NCBI GenBank assembly: GCA_043553855.1
Contig: CP121336.1
Span: 1,240,001-1,304,000 of the forward strand
Source of the DNA: JAUIAS01 sp030425395
GTDB lineage: Bacteria; Pseudomonadota; Alphaproteobacteria; Rhodobacterales; Rhodobacteraceae
Direction of reading: 5' to 3'
Length of the DNA: 64,000 nucleotides
Shown: positions 59,068 to 64,000 of the stretch, one piece after another
How positions within the stretch are numbered: the stretch's first letter is position 1
Layout: each line of letters starts with the position of its first letter
Notes under the pieces: model-generated
What the model was told of the DNA's origin: nothing
Database searches by the model: none
Seen by the model: the letters and a program-made list of their open reading frames with translations, nothing else
Translations under genes and position numbers: made by a program

Positions 59068-60084
59068 TTAAAACGCGTCTTCGAATTTCTTTGCCAGATC
59101 TTCGATGTTGTCCGGCGGCCAGTCCTCGACATCCATGCCAAGATGCAGACCCATTCCCGAGAGAACTTCCTTGATCTCGTTGAGGGACTTGCGGCCAAAG
59201 TTCGGCGTACGCAGCATCTCGGCTTCGGTTTTCTGGATAAGATCACCGATATAAACGATGTTGTCGTTCTTAAGGCAGTTGGCCGAACGCACGGACAGTT
59301 CCAGTTCGTCCACTTTCTTGAGAAGAAGCGGGTTGAACTCAAGCCCGTCATCGTCGTCCTGACGCGATGCGCTTTCGGGTTCGTCAAAGTTGACGAAGAC
59401 CTGCAACTGATCCTGAAGAATCCGGGCGGCAAACGCCACTGCATCTTCGGGAGAGATCGATCCGTCGGTTTCGATCTTCATCGTCAGCTTATCGTAATCC
59501 AGAACCTGGCCTTCACGGGTCGGCTGGACGTCATAGGCGACCTTCTTGACCGGCGAATAGATCGCATCAATCGGGATAAGGCCGATGGGTGCGTCTTCGG
59601 GCTTGTTCTTGTCTGCCGAAATGTAGCCCTTGCCGGTATTGACCGTCAGTTCCACATAGAGATCGGCACCATCATCAAGCTGGCAAATCTCGTGTTCGGG
59701 GTTGAGAACCTCGATGCCCGAGCTTTCGCTGATGTCAGCGGCGGTAACGATTTTGGGTCCCTTGACGCTGATCGACAGGCGCTTGGGGCCTTCGACTTCC
59801 ATGCGCAGGCGCACACCCTTGAGGTTCAGGATGATATCGGTGACGTCTTCACGCACGCCCGCGACCGAGGAAAACTCGTGCAGCACGTTGTCAATCTGGA
59901 CGCTGGTGATGGCCGCACCTTGCAGCGACGACATCAGAACGCGACGCAGCGCGTTGCCAAGCGTCAGACCGAAACCGCGTTCAAGCGGTTCAGCAACCAC
60001 CGTTGCCGATGTTGCCGGGTTATTTCCTGGCTTTACGTCAAGCTGGGTCGGCTTGATCAAATCGCCCCAATTTTTGTGGATCAT
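59068..60084 (-). CDS. rpoA: RNA polymerase alpha subunit
   Basis: A 338-residue subunit. ATG at 60082-60084 (MIHKNWGDLIKPTQLD) follows GGAGGGA. The N-terminal assembly domain has EPLERGFGLTLGNALRRVLMSSLQGAAITSV; the C-terminal domain, with helix-hairpin-helix RTPNFGRKSLNEIKEVLSGMGLHLGMDV, contacts UP elements and activators. Located between rpsK and rplQ, with 101 bases before rplQ. Confidence 0.97.
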   Translation of the reverse strand: MIHKNWGDLIKPTQLDVKPGNNPATSATVVAEPLERGFGLTLGNALRRVLMSSLQGAAITSVQIDNVLHEFSSVAGVREDVTDIILNLKGVRLRMEVEGPKRLSISVKGPKIVTAADISESSGIEVLNPEHEICQLDDGADLYVELTVNTGKGYISADKNKPEDAPIGLIPIDAIYSPVKKVAYDVQPTREGQVLDYDKLTMKIETDGSISPEDAVAFAARILQDQLQVFVNFDEPESASRQDDDDGLEFNPLLLKKVDELELSVRSANCLKNDNIVYIGDLIQKTEAEMLRTPNFGRKSLNEIKEVLSGMGLHLGMDVEDWPPDNIEDLAKKFEDAF

Positions 60085-60196
60085 GCAATCCCTCCATTCC
60101 TGTCGAGCTCTCATGTCCGAAAGAGCGCGACTCCCGAGGTTCAAAATGACGAACTGGGGCCGTGTTGAACACGCGGCCCCAGCAGAAAATCAACGA

Positions 60197-60586
60197 TTAG
60201 ACGCGGCGACGCTTCGGAGGGCGGCAGCCGTTGTGTGCGATCGGCGTAACGTCGCGGATCGATGTGATGTTGAAGCCTGCCGCAGCCAGAGCACGCAGCG
60301 CGGATTCACGGCCAGAACCGGGGCCCTGAACTTCGACTTCCAGCGTCTTGACGCCGTGTTCCTGCGCCTTGCGGCCGGCATCTTCTGCGGCGAGCTGTGC
60401 CGCATACGGTGTCGATTTACGCGAACCCTTGAAACCCATGGTGCCAGCAGACGACCACGAAATGGCATTGCCTTGCACGTCAGAGATCAGGATTTTTGTG
60501 TTGTTGAAGGTGGAATTCACATGCGCCACACCTGCGGCGATGTTCTTGCGTTCCTTACGGCGAACACGGGTTTTATCACGAGCCAT
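60197..60586 (-). CDS. rpsK: Ribosomal protein uS11
   Basis: A 129-residue protein with KNIAAGVAHVNSTFNNTKILISDVQGNAISWSSAG and the C-terminal DVTPIAHNGCRPPKRRRV, which identify uS11 of the 30S platform. It follows rpsM by 12 bases. Confidence 0.97.
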   Translation of the reverse strand: MARDKTRVRRKERKNIAAGVAHVNSTFNNTKILISDVQGNAISWSSAGTMGFKGSRKSTPYAAQLAAEDAGRKAQEHGVKTLEVEVQGPGSGRESALRALAAAGFNITSIRDVTPIAHNGCRPPKRRRV

Positions 60587-60598
60587 TGATCCGCCTCC

Positions 60599-60967
60599 TT
60601 ATTTCTTCTTGCCAGCGATGGCCTTTGCGGGGCCTTTGCGGGTGCGTGCGTTGGTATGGGTACGCTGACCGCGCACGGGCAAGTTGCGGCGATGGCGCAG
60701 GCCACGGTAGCAACCAAGGTCCATCAGGCGCTTGACGTTCATCTGAACTTCGCGGCGCAGGTCACCTTCAACGGTGAAGTTGGCGTCGATGTGCTCGCGG
60801 ATGGCAAGGACTTCGGCGTCGCTCAATTCATTGATGCGGCGGGTCTGGTCGATTCCCACGGCTTCGCAAATCTGCTGAGCCGAGTGGTGACCGATTCCAG
60901 TGATATAGGTGAGGGCGATAGGAACCCGCTTTGCAGTGGGGATGTTTACGCCGGCAATACGTGCCAC
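60599..60967 (-). CDS. rpsM: Ribosomal protein uS13
   Basis: A 122-residue protein: MARIAGVNIPTAKRVPIALTYITGIGHHSAQQICEAVGID and RGLRHRRNLPVRGQRTHTNARTRKG are diagnostic. It sits at the 30S head. It follows a 187-bp spacer after adk. Confidence 0.97.
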   Translation of the reverse strand: MARIAGVNIPTAKRVPIALTYITGIGHHSAQQICEAVGIDQTRRINELSDAEVLAIREHIDANFTVEGDLRREVQMNVKRLMDLGCYRGLRHRRNLPVRGQRTHTNARTRKGPAKAIAGKKK

Positions 60968-61154
60968 GTGGTCTGTCCTTTCGTTGCGGGTCCGTAATAC
61001 CAGACCCTTTTTTCACAACTGATCTCCGACGCTTGCGCTTTCGGGTCACGATTGATGAGGTGGTCAGCGGTTTGAATGATCTCACCGCGTCGTTGATTCT
61101 CCCTTACGGGATGGCGTTGCCTAAGGGTAATTCAACACGGGGTCAACCCCGCAG
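60968..61154. other. 187-bp spacer between adk and rpsM with a small hairpin
   Basis: A CGGGGT-CA-ACCCCG palindrome lies at 61138-61151, close after the adk stop. On the minus strand TTGACC (complement of 61141-61146) is followed at 17 bases by TAGGCA, a weak internal-promoter candidate for rpsM-rpsK-rpoA-rplQ. No gene is present. Confidence 0.45.
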
Positions 61155-61802
61155 TTACCCTTCCAGAACCGAGCGGATGGAACCGGCCACGTCACCCATG
61201 GCGGCAAGGCCGTCAACCGACGAAAGCGCGCCCTTGGCGTGGTAGTAACCAATCAGGGGAGACGTCTGCTTGTAATAGGCCAGAAGACGGGTTTTCAGGC
61301 TGTCTTCGTTGTCATCAGCGCGCCGCGTAAACTCTTTTCCACCGCAGTTGGTGCAGGTGCCGTCGGCCGGGATCGGCTTGGTGTTGTCGTTGTAGACCTC
61401 ACCGCAGGATGCACAGGTGGACCGCGCCGTGATGCGGGCCACGAGCGCGTCGTCATCGACCCGCATTTCGATCACCGCATCGAGGGTTTCGCCCAACTCG
61501 GCCAACAGATCCCCCAAGGCATCGGCCTGCGCTAAAGTGCGCGGGAAACCGTCAAAGATATATCCGCCGCTGACACCGCCTTCGGTCAGCTTCTCGCGGA
61601 TCAGGCCGATCACGATTTCATCGGTGACCAATTCACCACGATCCATGACACCGGCCACGACCCTGCCCATCTCGGTGCCCGAGGTGCGGGCCTCGCGAAG
61701 CATGTCGCCAGTGCTAAGCTGAACCATGTCACGCTCATCAACCAGGCGACGCGCCTGCGTTCCCTTGCCCGCTCCGGGGGGGCCAAGCAGAATAATATTC
61801 AT
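61155..61802 (-). CDS. adk: Adenylate kinase, zinc-lid type
   Basis: A 215-residue kinase. P-loop GPPGAGKGTQARRL, AMP-binding RTSGTEMGRVV-GELVTDEI, and a lid with four cysteines in CASCGEVYNDNT and CTNCGG, forming a zinc site as in Gram-positive and many alphaproteobacterial enzymes. It interconverts ATP+AMP and 2 ADP. The start overlaps secY by four bases. Confidence 0.97.
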   Translation of the reverse strand: MNIILLGPPGAGKGTQARRLVDERDMVQLSTGDMLREARTSGTEMGRVVAGVMDRGELVTDEIVIGLIREKLTEGGVSGGYIFDGFPRTLAQADALGDLLAELGETLDAVIEMRVDDDALVARITARSTCASCGEVYNDNTKPIPADGTCTNCGGKEFTRRADDNEDSLKTRLLAYYKQTSPLIGYYHAKGALSSVDGLAAMGDVAGSIRSVLEG

Positions 61803-63160
61803 CGACGCACCGGGCTCCGTTTTGTCTTGCGTTTACTCTTGCCGCGAAGCTGCGATTTTTCAATCAGGCCTTCATACTGATGGGCAAGCAGATGGCTCTG
61901 GGCCTGCTGGATCGTGTCCATCGTCACCGACACAACGATCAGAACCGAGGTGCCGCCGAAATAGAACGGAATGGTGAACTGACCGCGCAGAATCTCGGGA
62001 AGGATACACACGGCAGCAAGATATGCTGACCCAAGCACAAGAACACGGTTGACCACGTATTCGAGATACTCAGCCGTCCGCTTACCCGGACGGATGCCAG
62101 GGATATAACCGTTCTGCTTTTTCAGGTTGTCGGCAACATCATCCACCTTGAACGCCACGTTGAAGGTATAGAAATAGGCAAAGAACACGATCATCAGGAC
62201 AAAGAAGGCCAGATATAGCGGCTGACCCGGTCCGAAATACGCAAGCAGCGTAGACATCACCGGACCCGAGCTTTCGCCCGAAAAGGTGGAGATCGTGACC
62301 GGCAACAACAACAGCGAAGACGCAAAGATCGCAGGGATCACGCCCGACGGATTGACCTTGACCGGCAGGTTGCTGGACCCGCCGTCATAGACCTTCATGC
62401 CAACCTGACGGCGCGGATACTGGATGTGGATCTTGCGCAGGGCGCGCTCCATGAACACCACAAACGTAATTGTAGCGATCACCATTACGATCACCGCGAT
62501 GATGATGGCCGGGCTCAGCGCGCCGGACCGGCCCGACGCAAAGAACTGCGCCAGCGCTGCGGGGACTTCGGCGATGATACCGACGAAGATGATCAGCGAG
62601 ATACCGTTGCCGATGCCGCGTGCGGTGATTTGTTCACCCAGCCACATCAGGAACATCGTGCCGCCCACGAGGGTGATCATGCACGCCACGCGGAAATAAA
62701 GGCCTGGATCATGGGCCAGATCACCCGCTTCCAGCGACACGGCAAGGCCATAGGCCTGCATCGTGGCAAGGGCCACAGTGCCATAGCGGGTATATTGGTT
62801 GATCTTCTTGCGGCCTTGTTCGCCCTCTTTCTTGAGCTGTTCCAGCGAAGGAACCATGGCTGTCAGCAACTGAACGATGATCGACGCCGAGATGTAGGGC
62901 ATGATGCCCAAGGCAAAAATGCCCATCCGCCCCAGCGCGCCGCCGGTGAACATCGACACCATGCCGGCGATGCCCTGCCCCGCCTGTTCGACAAATTCCC
63001 GCAGGGCAATGCCGTCGATACCGGGAACCGGGATAAACGTGCCCAGCCGGTATACGATCAGAAGCCCAAGCGTAAACAGGATGCGATTACGCAGGTCCGT
63101 CGCCTTGCCGAGAGCGGACCAGCTTGTGTTCGCCGCCATTTGTTCCGCTGCTGATACCAT
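61799..63160 (-). CDS. secY: Protein translocase subunit SecY
   Basis: A 453-residue ten-helix channel protein. TFIPVPGIDGIALREF, the plug region FTGGALGRMGIFALGIMPYISASIIVQLL, and RKIHIQYPRRQVGMKVYDGGSSNLPVKVNPSGVIPAIFASSLL are diagnostic. It forms the SecYEG pore of the inner membrane. A stem-loop lies between rplO and this gene. Confidence 0.97.
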   Translation of the reverse strand: MVSAAEQMAANTSWSALGKATDLRNRILFTLGLLIVYRLGTFIPVPGIDGIALREFVEQAGQGIAGMVSMFTGGALGRMGIFALGIMPYISASIIVQLLTAMVPSLEQLKKEGEQGRKKINQYTRYGTVALATMQAYGLAVSLEAGDLAHDPGLYFRVACMITLVGGTMFLMWLGEQITARGIGNGISLIIFVGIIAEVPAALAQFFASGRSGALSPAIIIAVIVMVIATITFVVFMERALRKIHIQYPRRQVGMKVYDGGSSNLPVKVNPSGVIPAIFASSLLLLPVTISTFSGESSGPVMSTLLAYFGPGQPLYLAFFVLMIVFFAYFYTFNVAFKVDDVADNLKKQNGYIPGIRPGKRTAEYLEYVVNRVLVLGSAYLAAVCILPEILRGQFTIPFYFGGTSVLIVVSVTMDTIQQAQSHLLAHQYEGLIEKSQLRGKSKRKTKRSPVRR

Positions 63161-63181
63161 GAAAGAGGTCTCTCTTATGAC

Positions 63182-63219
63182 AACGCCGCCCGGAACCGTT
63201 TTCCGGCTCGGGCGGCGTT
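63182..63219 (-). other. Intercistronic stem-loop between rplO and secY
   Basis: AACGCCGCCCG (63182-63192) and CGGGCGGCGTT (63209-63219) form an 11-bp stem. The minus-strand flank has no T-run, so it is more likely an mRNA processing or stabilising structure than a terminator. Confidence 0.65.
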
Positions 63220-63269
63220 TAGGGAAAACTGAGGATTATGTAGGCTGCATTGCCGCAGCCCACAACCCG

Positions 63270-63743
63270 TTACTCTGCCGCAGCCGCGGTTGTGACCGTG
63301 AGTGAACCGCCTGCCTTTTCGACAGCTTCAACCGCCGATTTGGACGCGCCGGTCACTTCGATGGTCAGCTTTGCGGTTACATCGCCCTTGGCGAGAACAC
63401 GAATGCCGTCCAGCTTGCGGCGCACCAGTCCGGACGCGACCAGCACGTCTTCTGTGATGGCGGCGGAGCCGTCCAGCTTGCCCGCCTCGACGAATTTCTG
63501 AATCAGGCCCAGGTTCACGACGGCAAATGCCTTGCGATTCGGCTTGTTAAAGCCACGCTTGGGCAGACGCTGATACAAAGGCATCTGGCCGCCTTCATAG
63601 CCATTGATCGCCACACCGGAGCGGGACTTCTGACCCTTGATACCACGGCCAGCCATCTTGCCCTTGCCGGAGCCGGGGCCGCGCGCTACGCGCTTTTTCT
63701 TGGCGTTTGCGCCGGGATTATCGCGCAGTTCATTGAGTTTCAT
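63270..63743 (-). CDS. rplO: Ribosomal protein uL15
   Basis: A 157-residue protein. ATG at 63741-63743 (MKLNELRDNPGANAKKKRVARGPGSGKGKMAGRGIKGQKSRSG) gives the canonical N-terminus. It binds 23S rRNA domain II. In most bacteria rpmD precedes it directly; here the 257 bases to the window end hold no readable rpmD, and this gene seems to start its own transcription unit. Confidence 0.97.
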   Translation of the reverse strand: MKLNELRDNPGANAKKKRVARGPGSGKGKMAGRGIKGQKSRSGVAINGYEGGQMPLYQRLPKRGFNKPNRKAFAVVNLGLIQKFVEAGKLDGSAAITEDVLVASGLVRRKLDGIRVLAKGDVTAKLTIEVTGASKSAVEAVEKAGGSLTVTTAAAAE

Positions 63744-63936
63744 TTCGCTTCTCCTTTGCCGGAATTGACCCATGAAGCGAAGGGATCAAACGCGGCTTTT
63801 TTCAGTTATCGAGTCGGACAATAGTCCGCCACCGGGCGCGTATAGACGCGAGAGCGGCACGACGCAAGACCCAGCGACGCGCCACAAGGTCACTTGGTAT
63901 TTGACCGGGCGGTGTCCCCAGTGGCACCATCCCCCA

Positions 63937-64000
63937 ATGAAATCAAGATTTCGCCTCGCGTTGTCCGTGGCTCTCGTGTTGCACACGGCCCCGATGTCCG
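63937..64000 (+). CDS. Possible secreted or envelope protein, N-terminus only (partial)
   Basis: Divergent from rplO, an ATG at 63937 opens a frame that runs to the window edge with MKSRFRLALSVALVLHTAPMS. The basic N-terminus followed by a hydrophobic stretch looks like a signal peptide. There is no good ribosome site and only 21 codons are visible, so the product cannot be named. Confidence 0.4.
   Translation, partial: MKSRFRLALSVALVLHTAPMS

Noticed and set aside
1..64000. CRISPR array or prophage
   Set aside because: No regularly spaced repeats and no phage structural, lysis or integrase genes were seen.

Overview
The window looks like a chromosome segment of a marine Rhodobacteraceae (roseobacter-group) alphaproteobacterium. 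The evidence is the general L-amino-acid aapJQMP operon, an ATP12-type chaperone, a TRAP transporter, the rpmH-rnpA-yidD-ttcA-yidC-MOSC-engB-argB block, an rplO-secY-adk-rpsM-rpsK-rpoA-rplQ block and GC-rich codon use. This is inferred from gene content and protein style; no database search was possible.

Region 1 (1-5.5 kb) is a sugar-acid or other organic-acid locus. A TRAP transporter (dctP, dctQ and the 5' part of dctM, running off the left edge) is divergent from a LysR regulator. It is followed by an L-rhamnonate-dehydratase-like enolase-superfamily enzyme and a 2-oxopent-4-enoate-hydratase-like protein. A 14-bp motif in front of dctP recurs inverted, with 13 of 14 bases matching, in front of the dehydratase, which suggests one regulator for uptake and catabolism. 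Region 2 (5.6-12.3 kb) is a tightly overlapping acyl-CoA operon. It encodes, in order of transcription, a GH88/GH105-like hydrolase, an alpha-methylacyl-CoA-racemase-like CaiB protein, an acyl-CoA dehydrogenase, a formyl-CoA-transferase-like CaiB protein, a MaoC hydratase and an enoyl-CoA hydratase. It is divergent from a TetR regulator, and a 28-bp imperfect palindrome lies between them. Region 3 (12.3-16.2 kb) holds a DUF6880 protein, a glutathione S-transferase and a thiamine-binding-type small protein, separated by gene-poor DNA. Region 4 (16.2-25.5 kb) is a second carboxylate system: a complete Liv-type ABC importer, an acyl-CoA dehydrogenase with Asp in place of the usual catalytic Glu, an MDR oxidoreductase and an acyl-CoA synthetase, all divergent from a LysR regulator with a perfect T-N11-A palindrome.

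Region 5 (25.8-35.1 kb) is an accessory patch next to a tRNA-Arg(ACG) gene. It has a DUF429 protein and a pile of insertion sequences that can be dissected to the base. An IS630-family element (TA duplication) was hit twice: by an IS66-family element with a perfect 8-bp target duplication, and by an IS21-family element with a 7-bp duplication that split the transposase gene. Removing both regenerates a 1,055-bp IS630. To the right, an IS3-family remnant is cut by an IS256-family element that lacks a target duplication, which implies a deletion.

Region 6 (35.2-58.5 kb) is core chromosome. It has a TVP38 / MerA-like flavoprotein / orphan histidine kinase operon, the rpmH block, a degenerate-GGDEF/EAL phosphodiesterase, yidC-MOSC-engB, argB-ferredoxin-sixA, aapJQMP, an ATP12-HAD-rluC-crcB run, rarA and a Do-type protease. 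Region 7 (58.5-64 kb) is the distal part of the ribosomal-protein superoperon. The expected rpmD is not in the 257 bases upstream of rplO; a divergent signal-peptide-like ORF starts there instead.

I found no CRISPR array, phage or clear defence system. The most interesting items are the reconstructable nested transposons, the GH105-like enzyme heading a CoA operon, and three operator candidates.
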